NCBI GenBank assembly: GCA_021736385.1
Contig: JAIPFY010000029.1
Span: forward strand, 1-38,348
Length of the DNA stretch: 38,348 nucleotides
Reading direction: 5' to 3'
From: Spirochaetia bacterium
GTDB lineage: Bacteria; Spirochaetota; Spirochaetia; CAKZLE01
Shown here: one piece after another, positions 1 through 7,170 of the stretch
How the letters are laid out: the number at the start of each line of letters is the position of its first letter
Numbering within the stretch: position 1 is the stretch's first letter
Made by a program: the position numbers and the translations under genes
The notes under the pieces: generated by a model
Told to the model about the DNA's origin: nothing
What the model saw: only the letters and a program-made list of their open reading frames with translations
The model's database searches: none

Positions 1-169
1 TACTTCCACACCGTGGACACACCTTAGCATGATCCACTACAGCTGACACTGTGCTGGGTTCATGTGAGGTCTCAATCTGTGCAAGAACTGTATCAAGGGC
101 TTCCTTTGATAGTGATCTGAGAATCTCAGTGATTTCTTCGATACTTGGTATCTGTTTAGGTGTTAACAT
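1..169 (-). CDS. IS1595/ISXO2-like transposase, N-terminal fragment (partial at window edge)
   Basis: The minus strand is open from an ATG at 167-169 to base 1, giving 56 residues starting MLTPKQIPSIEEITEILRSL and ending in CPRCGS. A helical N-terminus followed by a CPxCGS zinc-ribbon half-site is the usual opening of IS1595-family (ISXO2-like) DDE transposases, where the zinc ribbon precedes the catalytic domain. The catalytic domain would lie outside the window. No convincing ribosome-binding site precedes the ATG (the upstream bases are TATACTTAACGT), which is common for IS genes. Whether the gene is intact cannot be judged from this fragment. Confidence 0.6.
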   Translation of the reverse strand, partial: MLTPKQIPSIEEITEILRSLSKEALDTVLAQIETSHEPSTVSAVVDHAKVCPRCGS

Positions 170-234
170 ACGTTAAGTATATCACGGTATTATCCAGGTT
201 CCAAGTTAATTCACTACACTGCATAAACAGAGCC
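1..234 (-). mobile_element. IS1595-like insertion sequence, 5' end only (continues beyond window start)
   Basis: The element enters from the left edge and appears to end near base 234. Read on the minus strand, its outer end would be GGCTCTGTTTATGCAGTG. Ends beginning GGCTCTGTTT resemble those I recall for this family, but the second end lies outside the window, so neither the terminal repeat nor the target duplication can be confirmed. The assignment rests mainly on the transposase N-terminus encoded inside it. The exact boundary is tentative. Confidence 0.45.
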
Positions 235-575
235 ATTATTGTATCATTAACATCCATGAAACACATCGTAAGCAGATGTAATTGATACCATGTAGAAAGC
301 CGGTTTTCCTTCGTGGAGAATCGGTTTTTGTCGTATTGTTAACGTCCTGGCTTTTTATTACTCAAGTGCAGCAACCAGTTCTCAGAGCTTCCCATTCTTA
401 ATGAATTCCAGTACATCTTCACGAAGATCCAAAAAAGGGTTTCCCTGCATGCAGGATCAGAGATAACTCCGGAAAAGAGAAGATGCTGGAAGTTCCGATG
501 GATCAAGTTTCCAGAAAGAGCTCTCTGATATTACGACGGGTGATGCCATTTCTGCTGAGATCGGACTGGGAAAGA

Positions 576-580
576 CTCAA
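576..580. repeat. Left 5-bp target-site duplication (CTCAA)
   Basis: CTCAA directly abuts the left end of the IS1634-like element and recurs immediately after the right end at 2288-2292. Removing the element and one copy restores the reading frame of the disrupted ATPase remnant, which supports this as the true duplication. Confidence 0.75.
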
Positions 581-611
581 CTATAGTTCCCGCCATAATA
601 TTCTAACAACA
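581..611 (+). repeat. Left terminal inverted repeat of the IS1634-like element
   Basis: Bases 581-611 pair with the reverse complement of 2257-2287 at 25 of 31 positions. The strongest blocks are TTCCCGCC at 587-594 and CTAACAACA at 603-611. Confidence 0.8.
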
Positions 612-747
612 TGCACTTTGAATACTGAAAACCCCAAACTGTTCGTGAAATGTTGAGAAATCCTTCAGTATAACGTGATATTTCTTGTAACATACTGACT
701 TTACTGCTATACTGTTATTAGAAAGTGTTCTAATAACAGGGGGCCCC

Positions 748-2250
748 ATGTACATAGGATATGACATCAAGAATGGGATCAAATATGCAAAGGTCTGCAC
801 TGGCAAGCGTGTCGATGGAAAGGTGGTAACCACCCAGAAAAGTTTAGGGCGTGTTCTTGATGAGGCGGCTGGCATATACCAGAGCAGGGAGCGTGGAGTC
901 TTCACCTTCGACGTAGAGACTGGCGAATACGGAATCCCTGATGCATCTTTCGTCCCGAATGGTACTAGAAGGAAGAATGCCCAGGAGAAGCTTATCTTGA
1001 ACTTCGGGGATGCCTTTGTTCTTGATGAGTACATAGGCAAGGCCGGCATGTGGGATGTGGTCGACAGCCTCTGCTACGGCAACCCCGACACGTTACGATC
1101 TATGATTCTCTATTACATATTGGAGAACAGGTCAAACCAGTTAGCCCAGGCCTGGTATGAGGGTTCGTATGCCAGTGTGCGGTATCCGAAAGCCAACCTG
1201 ACGAGTCAGAGAATAAGCGACTTCCTCTCAGCGGTTGGGAAAGAGGAGAGTCAGCGAGCATTCTTCGCCGAGTATTTCAAGTTGGTTGGGAGCCGCCCCG
1301 GTGGAGAAAAGGTGATCATCGACAGTACGGGACTTCCCAACAGCATCCACTTCCCTCTCACGGCCATCAGCAACCACAATGGCAAGATATCAAACGAGGT
1401 GAGATTGATCTATGTGGTCCAGCAGGGTACCAATCTCCCCCTGTTTTTCCGCCATGTCCCCGGGAACGTCATAGACGTGTCCACCCTCATCCGAACGATA
1501 GCGGAACTGAAGGCGTACGGCATCAACACCAAATTCGCGATCCTTGATGCAGGATACCTCAGCCAGGACAACCTGAAAGCGCTGTACGACAACAAGGTGT
1601 CATTCCTCTCCCGCCTTCAGGGGAACCGTAAGGACTATCGCGAACTTAAGGCGGAGCATCTGGGAAGCTTGGAATCCAAAGAGCATCTTGTTGAGTACAA
1701 CAGTCGCTACGTATATGTGAAGCGCGTCAAGGCGACCATCATGGGGCAGCAGACCTATGCGTACATCTGCCGTGACATGACCATGAAGAATATTGAGTCA
1801 TCTAAACTGATGGATCGCGCCAAAGCGCGGGGGATGACAACGGATGAGGTCTTTGATGCCATGGAAGACCAGGGGGTATTCATTCTCTACTCCTCACGGC
1901 CGATACGGGCGGCGGATGTGCTGGAGAAGTACTACATCCGCCAGCAGATAGAACAGGTGTTCGACATCTGCAAGAACAACACGAACCTGCTCCCGCTGAG
2001 AGTCCATTCCGAGGACACCTTCAGGGGGCACCTGGTCCTGGCCTTCATAGCCTCGGTTATCGTCAAGATGCTTCAGGACAGTCTGAAGAAATCTGGCTGT
2101 AGCGTACACATGGCGCTCTACAACCTGGGCCGGCAGCACTGCAAGGTCTTTGACGATGTCGTGCTCCCCTGTGAACCGGTGAAAAAGGTCAATGACATCC
2201 TCAAGGCCCTGAAGATCAAGTGCCCTCTCGAAATTCGCACCGATTCCTGA
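748..2250 (+). CDS. IS1634-family DDE transposase
   Basis: This 500-residue protein catalyses cut-and-paste movement of the surrounding IS. The RNase-H-like catalytic triad is visible: D192 in IDSTGLPN, D267 in ILDAGY, and E402 inside the IS4-superfamily YREK signature (Y395, R398, E402, K409 in YYIRQQIEQVFDICK). The start is the ATG at 748, after a G-rich AGGGGG stretch; no other in-frame start fits better. The frame is open through to TGA at 2248-2250, 37 bases short of the right IS end. Nothing suggests a frameshift or truncation, so the enzyme may be functional. Its promoter could lie in the AT-rich stretch 690-735, but I see no clean consensus. Confidence 0.9.
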   Translation: MYIGYDIKNGIKYAKVCTGKRVDGKVVTTQKSLGRVLDEAAGIYQSRERGVFTFDVETGEYGIPDASFVPNGTRRKNAQEKLILNFGDAFVLDEYIGKAGMWDVVDSLCYGNPDTLRSMILYYILENRSNQLAQAWYEGSYASVRYPKANLTSQRISDFLSAVGKEESQRAFFAEYFKLVGSRPGGEKVIIDSTGLPNSIHFPLTAISNHNGKISNEVRLIYVVQQGTNLPLFFRHVPGNVIDVSTLIRTIAELKAYGINTKFAILDAGYLSQDNLKALYDNKVSFLSRLQGNRKDYRELKAEHLGSLESKEHLVEYNSRYVYVKRVKATIMGQQTYAYICRDMTMKNIESSKLMDRAKARGMTTDEVFDAMEDQGVFILYSSRPIRAADVLEKYYIRQQIEQVFDICKNNTNLLPLRVHSEDTFRGHLVLAFIASVIVKMLQDSLKKSGCSVHMALYNLGRQHCKVFDDVVLPCEPVKKVNDILKALKIKCPLEIRTDS

Positions 2251-2287
2251 CGTGTGTGTTGTTAGAAATTTCAGGCGGGAATTCTAG

Positions 2288-2292
2288 CTCAA
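2288..2292. repeat. Right 5-bp target-site duplication (CTCAA)
   Basis: Second copy of the CTCAA that also abuts the left IS end at 576-580. Confidence 0.75.
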
Positions 2293-2583
2293 AACATATG
2301 TAGGGTAGCTATCATTGGTGTGCTCAAGGACTGAGAATTCTCTCTTGATGATATCTTCGGAGGCAAGCAGATAGCATACCTGATAATAAGCTCTCTGATT
2401 TCCCTTCACTATAACGAAATCGATCTCTTTGTCATGATACTACGCGATTGTGATCTCATATCATCTTCTTAGGAACTCCGGTCGATGTCATGATTGTTAT
2501 TCTGCATCAGAAATGTTACGGGAACACATGGCAGCTACGATTCCTGAGATCAGTTGCATGCGTAGAATTCATACATAAAATTG

Positions 2584-2612
2584 TTGACAGCTCTTGATTA
2601 TGAATCTATTAT
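2584..2612 (+). promoter_or_regulatory. Strong promoter for the first UroD-family gene
   Basis: TTGACA at 2584-2589 and TATTAT at 2607-2612 are separated by exactly 17 bases, close to the housekeeping sigma consensus. Transcription would begin near 2619 and leave a leader of about 290 bases before the ATG at 2909. The leader contains two copies of an imperfect palindrome built on ATACGTAT, described separately. Confidence 0.7.
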
Positions 2613-2614
2613 GT

Positions 2615-2760
2615 ATGTATACGTATGCACCTGTCTATGTATAAAATATTGGTACATCTATATAGAGTTATGGAGTTATGAATGCATAACACCTTCATAC
2701 GATCGAGTCAGTCGTATGAAATAGGGAATGTACTGTACAAATATATGCATACGTATACAT
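2615..2760. promoter_or_regulatory. Pair of ATACGTAT-centred operator-like sites in the leader of the UroD-family gene
   Basis: ATGTATACGTATGCA at 2615-2629 and its exact reverse complement TGCATACGTATACAT at 2746-2760 form a perfect 15-bp inverted repeat. Each copy is itself a near palindrome of form TGYATACGTATRCA. The first copy starts 3 bases after the -10 box and covers the likely transcription start, as a repressor site would; the second lies about 130 bases further on. A third dyad, GTTATG-N4-CATAAC at 2675-2690, lies between them. Alternatively the arms could pair in RNA as one long-range stem. No regulator gene is identifiable nearby. Confidence 0.5.
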
Positions 2761-2908
2761 TTGCTATAACCTTGTACCAAGACGTGCAGGGAAATGAGGA
2801 GTTCAGTCCTGTGGTCCTTTACAAGGCATGGAGCTGTGTTCGTGAAATTATGAGAGAGACGTTCCTGATCAAAGAGGTAGAGCGTTCATGTATGAGGAGG
2901 TACATACT

Positions 2909-3952
2909 ATGTCAACATTACGAGAGAGGAATTTTCGACGCCTGAAGCAGAGTATCGACGGGGAGCGATCAGACAGACATGCTGTTTTCCATTACTATAC
3001 GTATCCCTTCTTCCAGTCGATGACGGGAGTGGATCTGAATGATTTCTTCCACAATCCTGAAGCGACTTTGAAATGCGAGATTCAGACATTCGAACAGATT
3101 GAGGGGATAGGGAACCCCCTTCCTGACATGGGCTCAGTACCTGTTGCCAGTGGACTGGGGGGAGTGGTAAAATTTGATGATGCCGGTTTCATATCGGTGC
3201 ATCCCAATCCTAACATCGCTTCTGCTGCTACAGTGGAAGACTTGGACTGGCTGGAACCGGGTGACCCCTATGGTGATAACTATATGGGAAAGGCACTGGA
3301 GTCTCTCCAGTATATGGTAGATAACTGCCCTGAAGGCTACCGGATCAATCCCCATCCCATACAGGGAGCCTATACCACCGGAGCGAACATCCGGGGGATC
3401 AGTGAGTTCTGTATTGATACGCTCATTCAGCCTGAATTTGTGAAAAAGATCCTTGCTCTGGTTATCGAGACCCAGATCCGATTCCTGAAGGCTCAGGAGA
3501 AGATCCTTGGTTCTCTGTCTCATGTCCTGGTCGGTGATGACCTTTCTGCTTTCTTGAGTGAACCGGTATATCGGGAGTTCATTCTTCCTACCTACTCAGC
3601 ATTGTTCGAGGCATTCCCTGACACGCCGTTCTGGCTTCACAATGATTCGACTGCAAGACACGTAGCACCGGCTATCGGAGATTCCGGGATGAAGGCATGG
3701 CATTATCATCCTGATATCGCCCCTCAGGATGCTCTGGAACTGACTGGAGGCCGAGTGACCCTCTTGGGAGGATTGAGTCCGCTTGATCTGCAGAAGTGGA
3801 CGGCTGAGGAGACCTATGAAAAGAGTATTGAGGTCCTGAAATCCTTCGGCGGGAACAGAAAGTTCGTCCTGGCTGCAGGTGGGTCTGTGAATCAGGTGCC
3901 GGTTGAGAATATCATGGCTATGTTCAGGGCTGCAGATGATTTTGAGATCTAA
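2909..3952 (+). CDS. Uroporphyrinogen-decarboxylase-family (MtaA/CmuA-like) protein, copy 1
   Basis: This 347-residue protein has the length and late-domain motifs of the UroD superfamily barrel, which includes uroporphyrinogen decarboxylase and corrinoid:thiol methyltransferases. Visible features are WLHNDSTARH near residue 245, LLGGLSPLD near 288 and LAAGGSVNQVP near 325. Canonical zinc methyltransferases use H-x-C plus a later Cys; here the H is followed by N-D and the later position is AAGGS, so the zinc Cys ligands are not evident and substrate is unknown. The ATG at 2909 follows GAGGAGG (2894-2900) at good spacing and matches the start of the paralog at 10687. No heme genes or corrinoid protein are adjacent. 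It is about two-thirds identical to the gene at 9641-10687. Confidence 0.8.
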   Translation: MSTLRERNFRRLKQSIDGERSDRHAVFHYYTYPFFQSMTGVDLNDFFHNPEATLKCEIQTFEQIEGIGNPLPDMGSVPVASGLGGVVKFDDAGFISVHPNPNIASAATVEDLDWLEPGDPYGDNYMGKALESLQYMVDNCPEGYRINPHPIQGAYTTGANIRGISEFCIDTLIQPEFVKKILALVIETQIRFLKAQEKILGSLSHVLVGDDLSAFLSEPVYREFILPTYSALFEAFPDTPFWLHNDSTARHVAPAIGDSGMKAWHYHPDIAPQDALELTGGRVTLLGGLSPLDLQKWTAEETYEKSIEVLKSFGGNRKFVLAAGGSVNQVPVENIMAMFRAADDFEI

Positions 3953-4036
3953 GATTCATGCAGACTGAGCTCAGGAAAGGATCACAGTCTACTTGCAGAT
4001 GATTCATATCACAAGCTATTCATGCATGAATATGAG

Positions 4037-4064
4037 CGCTTCCTGTTCTATTGGACAGGAAGCG
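4037..4064. terminator. Hairpin terminator between convergent genes
   Basis: CGCTTCCTGT (4037-4046) and ACAGGAAGCG (4055-4064) form a perfect 10-bp stem with an 8-base loop. It sits between the end of the UroD-family gene and the convergent ABC permease gene, so it may serve both strands. No long T-run follows. Confidence 0.55.
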
Positions 4065-4096
4065 TTGCAACTCACGAGATCCCCTTCTAACGTTTC

Positions 4097-4768
4097 CTAG
4101 AACTCCCGCTTCTCATACAAGAAGACTGATACCCTGAAAGAGAGGTAGAGCAGACCTGCTGAGATGAGCGGCAGGATGACATGCAAGACTCCTTCAGGAA
4201 TGGTGAACAGGTAGCTGAGTGCCGCCTGCATACTCGATACGGTCTCACCGCTCAGCTCGGAGGTCACTTTCAACATCAGGGTGAAGGATCCTGCCGATGC
4301 GATCATTGCGATATAGTTGGCCCATCTGCTCTTCTTGTACCCGACCCTGAAGTAGAGCGGGAAGTAGATGCTGTAGTAGAGTCCTCCTACTGCGAGGAAT
4401 TGTACGAAGATGCTCCAGGATAGTAGTGCCATCTCCTCGAAACCAGGGATCAGCAGTCTGATGAAGACGGATAGGACCCCGATGATGATGAGAAAACCGC
4501 ACAGATAGAGACCCATGCTGGCATATTTTGCTCCGACGATCTTCTTTCTGCCGACAGGCATGGCGATGAAGATCTTCTCAGTCATATATGTATCATCAAG
4601 GGCATTAGCGTAGACGATGTAGAGATAACTACCTGCGATATAGGGAAGGATGATATTCAGGATGTTCGTGGAGAATGCGAACGCACTGACGATAGGCATG
4701 ACCACAAGATAGATGATCGATTTTCCGCCTCGCTGCAGCAGGAAGTCCTTATAGATGAGGTTACGCAT
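4097..4768 (-). CDS. ABC-2 type transporter permease
   Basis: This 223-residue membrane protein starts MRNLIYKDFLLQRGGKS and contains about six hydrophobic segments, for example LVVMPIVSAFAFSTNILNII, GLYLCGFLIIIGVLSVFI and VILPLISAGLLYL. It lies directly after an ABC ATPase gene whose stop overlaps its start by 8 bases. The pair would form a two-component exporter or ABC-2 system of the kind often controlled by YtrA-type GntR regulators; substrate unknown. The ATG at 4768 was chosen because AAAGGAGAA precedes it; a longer upstream extension in this frame only reads through the ATPase gene. The N-terminal cytoplasmic helix followed by membrane helices is usual for these permeases. Confidence 0.8.
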   Translation of the reverse strand: MRNLIYKDFLLQRGGKSIIYLVVMPIVSAFAFSTNILNIILPYIAGSYLYIVYANALDDTYMTEKIFIAMPVGRKKIVGAKYASMGLYLCGFLIIIGVLSVFIRLLIPGFEEMALLSWSIFVQFLAVGGLYYSIYFPLYFRVGYKKSRWANYIAMIASAGSFTLMLKVTSELSGETVSSMQAALSYLFTIPEGVLHVILPLISAGLLYLSFRVSVFLYEKREF

Positions 4769-5642
4769 AGTGTTCTCCTTTGACAAGGTGCAGTAAAATA
4801 TCATCGATACCAGCTCGTTCCATGACCATCCTTCCATCACCAAGATACGCTGCGCATTCCTTCTCGATCCTCTGCGGATCTGTGGTGATCGCGGTAAAAT
4901 TCCGTTTCTTCTTTCGTATCGCATCAAAGGACCTGACAGTATCAGGATTCAGATACTCAAGGGGACCTGTAACCAATCGGTACGTGTCTGACAGCTCTTC
5001 CCGTGATGTGCTGAAGATTATCTTACCTTCGTGTATACAGGTTATATAATCTGCGATCTTATCGATATCACTTGAGATATGACTGGAAAAGAGGATCGAC
5101 CTTCCTCCATCTGCTATGATCTTCTGGAGGATCTCGAGTAGATCATCTCTGATGATGGGATCAAGTCCTGAGGTAGGTTCATCCATGATGATGAGTCTTG
5201 CATCATGACTTAATGCCACAGCTAACGAGAACTTCATCTTCATCCCTTTTGATAAAGAATCAATTCGTAACGCTTCATATAAGTCAAAACTCCTGAGATA
5301 TTTCTCAAATAGGTTCTGATCCCAGTTATCATAGAACGCTGAGACAATACTGACCATTTCACGTATCGTAAACGAACCATACCAGTCTGATTCATCAAGG
5401 ACGAAACCAATCTGCTGTTTGATCTCATTCGCATCTGTATCGATATCCTTTCCGAATATGCAGATGGATCCATCGTTGGGCTTCAACAGACCAAGAATGA
5501 GTTTGATCATAGTGCTCTTTCCAGCTCCGTTCGGGCCGACGAGTCCCATGATGAAGCCCTCTTCGAGACTCATGTTCACAGAATCGAGAGTGAAAGCACC
5601 ATATCGTTTAGTCAGGTTGTTCAGTTCAAGTACTGATGCCAT
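4761..5642 (-). CDS. ABC transporter ATP-binding protein
   Basis: The 293-residue protein hydrolyses ATP for the adjacent permease. Walker A is GPNGAGKST (residues 36-44), the signature is LSKGMKMK near residue 133, Walker B is LIIMDEP near 152, and the switch His is in FSSHIS. An extra C-terminal part of about 80 residues follows the nucleotide-binding domain, as in ABC-2/bacitracin-type exporters. The start overlaps the end of the upstream GntR gene by 17 bases and the stop overlaps the permease start by 8, so the three genes form a translationally coupled operon read leftward. Substrate is not predictable from sequence; membrane stress or peptide export is typical of YtrA-linked systems. 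Confidence 0.9.
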   Translation of the reverse strand: MASVLELNNLTKRYGAFTLDSVNMSLEEGFIMGLVGPNGAGKSTMIKLILGLLKPNDGSICIFGKDIDTDANEIKQQIGFVLDESDWYGSFTIREMVSIVSAFYDNWDQNLFEKYLRSFDLYEALRIDSLSKGMKMKFSLAVALSHDARLIIMDEPTSGLDPIIRDDLLEILQKIIADGGRSILFSSHISSDIDKIADYITCIHEGKIIFSTSREELSDTYRLVTGPLEYLNPDTVRSFDAIRKKKRNFTAITTDPQRIEKECAAYLGDGRMVMERAGIDDILLHLVKGEHYA

Positions 5643-6015
5643 CTGTTTCCTCCTTGAGAGTAGTGATCATTGTGACCAGATCCTTCACTGAAAGATCAAG
5701 ATAATCAGCTTGGGACAGGGCCTCTTCAAGGAGTTCTTCGAGCATGCGGAGTCTCCTCTCCCGCAGGAGTTCGTTGTTCCCTGCTGCGAAGCAGCCCTTA
5801 CCCGGGACGGTCTCCAACAGTCCCTCATCTTCAAGTTCATCATAGGCTCTCTTCGTGGTGATTACACTGATCCCGAGTTCTGATGCGAGGACCCTGATGG
5901 AGGGGAGACTTTCTCCCGGTTCGATCTTCCCGTCGAGGATACCCCGCTTGATCTGTTCTGTGATCTGCTTGTAGAGAGGTGTCTGTGAAGAATTCGCTAA
6001 CACGATACTGATCAT
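5626..6015 (-). CDS. YtrA-type GntR-family transcriptional regulator
   Basis: The 129-residue protein has a GntR winged-helix domain at residues 8-75: YKQITEQIKRGILDGKIEPG followed by LPSIRVLASELGISVITTKR and YDELEDEGLLETVPGKG. Only about 50 helical residues follow, which is characteristic of the short YtrA subfamily that regulates adjacent ABC transporters. I choose the ATG at 6015; a TTG nine bases upstream is possible. It is the first gene of the operon. A perfect 10-bp inverted repeat covers the -10 box upstream, so self-repression of the operon is likely, with release by an unknown effector. Confidence 0.88.
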   Translation of the reverse strand: MISIVLANSSQTPLYKQITEQIKRGILDGKIEPGESLPSIRVLASELGISVITTKRAYDELEDEGLLETVPGKGCFAAGNNELLRERRLRMLEELLEEALSQADYLDLSVKDLVTMITTLKEETDGIST

Positions 6016-6031
6016 ATCTACCAACTGTTAA

Positions 6032-6073
6032 AACTGTATATGAAAATATATATACAGTTATCATAGATGTCAA
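6032..6073 (-). promoter_or_regulatory. Promoter and palindromic operator of the GntR/ABC operon
   Basis: On the minus strand TTGACA (complement of 6068-6073) and TATATT (complement of 6045-6050) are 17 bases apart. Overlapping the -10 box, AACTGTATAT (6032-6041) and ATATACAGTT (6050-6059) form a perfect 10-bp inverted repeat with an 8-base spacer. Two-fold symmetric sites of this kind bind GntR-family dimers, and its position would block RNA polymerase. Assignment to the gene-5626 product is inference from adjacency. Confidence 0.7.
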
Positions 6074-6397
6074 GAGTGTGAGGGATGAAGAGGCAGATGT
6101 TCATAGTCGTTATGCACGAGCTTTAATTGCCCTGAAGCTCTGATAGCCCGGGCCGGATCGTCTGTCAGTATCGAATATCTCACCGTGGCAGATGATGAGA
6201 TTAAAGATCGAACCTTGGAGATAGAGTGTAGAATCATTACCCTCGATGCGATACGACAGTAAAGGCTCCTCGTACAGATTCACCTGAATGATAGAATGCA
6301 ACAAGAAGAGGGATCAAAAGAAATCCAGGAAGGCAACATATACGTGAGATGGTGAGTCCCAGGTGAACACTGATCAAATCCTTGGTAAACTACTCCT

Positions 6398-6568
6398 TCA
6401 CACAATCAGAAGAAAATCTACCATGGCTGCTGCCCCCATGAGCTGGAGTGTTGGGTGAACATTGGGAAAGATCGAGATGATCTCTCCCTCCAGGTCATTC
6501 AAGAAGATCTCCAATCTCTCCTGCATGTTATGAGTGCTCACATCTAAGTGATGAACTCTATATTTCAT
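6398..6568 (-). CDS. Small conserved-looking hypothetical protein (56 residues)
   Basis: The reading frame starts MKYRVHHLDVSTHNMQERLE and ends near FPNVHPTLQLMGAAAMVDFL. An ATG at 6568 is preceded on the minus strand by GGAG at 8-base spacing. The sequence pattern (beta strand, amphipathic helix, beta strand, hydrophobic strand at the C-terminus) resembles small ferredoxin-fold proteins of unknown function with a YxVhxL start. I do not recognise a precise family. It stands alone between the GntR operon and an apparently empty region, so nothing in context suggests a role. Confidence 0.5.
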   Translation of the reverse strand: MKYRVHHLDVSTHNMQERLEIFLNDLEGEIISIFPNVHPTLQLMGAAAMVDFLLIV

Positions 6569-7170
6569 ACGAGAGGCTCCTTCACCTGCCATTTCAGGGC
6601 TTCACATCGTCAACGGTCACGAGTAACCAGAGTCAACTCTTTGAGGATCGAACTATGAAAGAGGTATGTTCCAGCATAAGATGATGTATGCTGTACAGTT
6701 CCTGAACAGGGGTACTGCTGTGAAACTGGTCTTTCCCCGGCAAGTATCGTGCGACTGCTCCACGATAGTAGCTGTAACAGCATGTATCATCTTTTCCGCA
6801 GTCGGCATAGGGCAGATGCAGAACGGTAGTCAGACTGAACGTGATAGCAGGACATACCGCCTCTCCGCCTGCGTCTGTCAGGATATTCCTTTGCAGGGAT
6901 ACTCGACCAACCGAGTGTCCGCAACAGCTTCTGCGAGGAACCAAACATGCGCGGTCTTTGCTCACGCAATCATACCACAAGACGCAGTGAAGAAGGGGAG
7001 TCTCAGCTACAAGGAATACAGATCTAAGTCCTCAAAGACTATCCTGGGTGACAAGACCCTTCATGTGTCTTGAGATTATCGGACGGGGAACTGCAGGTAG
7101 GGGATTCCCATTTTCTTAGTTCCTCTATACTCTGGATACTTCCTTCTCTTCACTACAAGGAAGCACACAT
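6569..7170. other. Gene-poor intergenic region
   Basis: About 600 bases separate the small protein from the helicase gene. Open frames exist on both strands but have low-complexity or Arg/Cys-rich translations, no ribosome-binding sites and no recognisable family, and I do not call them. Near the right end TATACT at about 7133 could be a -10 box for the helicase, with a poor -35. No tRNA-like or obvious structured RNA was found by eye. Confidence 0.4.

Larger units (their letters stand above)
581..2287 (+). mobile_element. Complete IS1634-like (IS4 superfamily) insertion sequence, 1707 bp
   Basis: The element carries one transposase gene between imperfect terminal inverted repeats at 581-611 and 2257-2287. 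The repeats match at 25 of 31 positions, with conserved blocks TTCCCGCC and CTAACAACA. It is flanked on both sides by CTCAA (576-580 and 2288-2292). A length near 1.7 kb and a ~500-residue DDE protein agree with the IS1634 group. All parts look intact, so the copy may be active. It inserted into a DUF4143-type ATPase remnant. Confidence 0.85.
503..2484 (-). pseudogene. Decayed DUF4143-type AAA ATPase remnant, split by the IS1634-like element
   Basis: Minus-strand bases 2484-2288 translate to a piece resembling the C-terminal nuclease-like half of the ATP-binding proteins with a DUF4143 domain: EFLRR, stop, YEITIA, stop, YHDKEIDFVIVKGNQRAYYQ, then YLLASEDIIKREFSVLEH. The second piece, 580-503, reads LSQSDLSRNGITRRNIRELF and ends in TGA. 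If the IS and one copy of its CTCAA duplication are removed, the two pieces join in one frame (…YPTYVLSLSQSDLSRNG…). The two in-frame stops upstream (TGA for an expected Gly codon and TAG just after GCG) show the gene was already dead or has decayed since. The N-terminal ATPase half is not visible; the 5' limit is approximate. Confidence 0.65.

Noticed and set aside
2682-2945. Open frame of 87 codons in the leader of the first UroD-family gene
   Set aside because: No ribosome-binding site, overlaps the operator-like repeats and the true gene start, and the translation shows no family pattern.
6110-6304. Minus-strand frame of 64 codons between the GntR promoter and the small protein gene
   Set aside because: Starts at TTG without a ribosome site and resembles nothing I recognise; could be a remnant but cannot be supported.
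6666-7073. Plus-strand frame of 135 codons before the helicase gene
   Set aside because: Composition is unlike the real genes (many Cys, Ser and Thr, no domain pattern), no ribosome site, and opposing frames of similar length cover the same bases.
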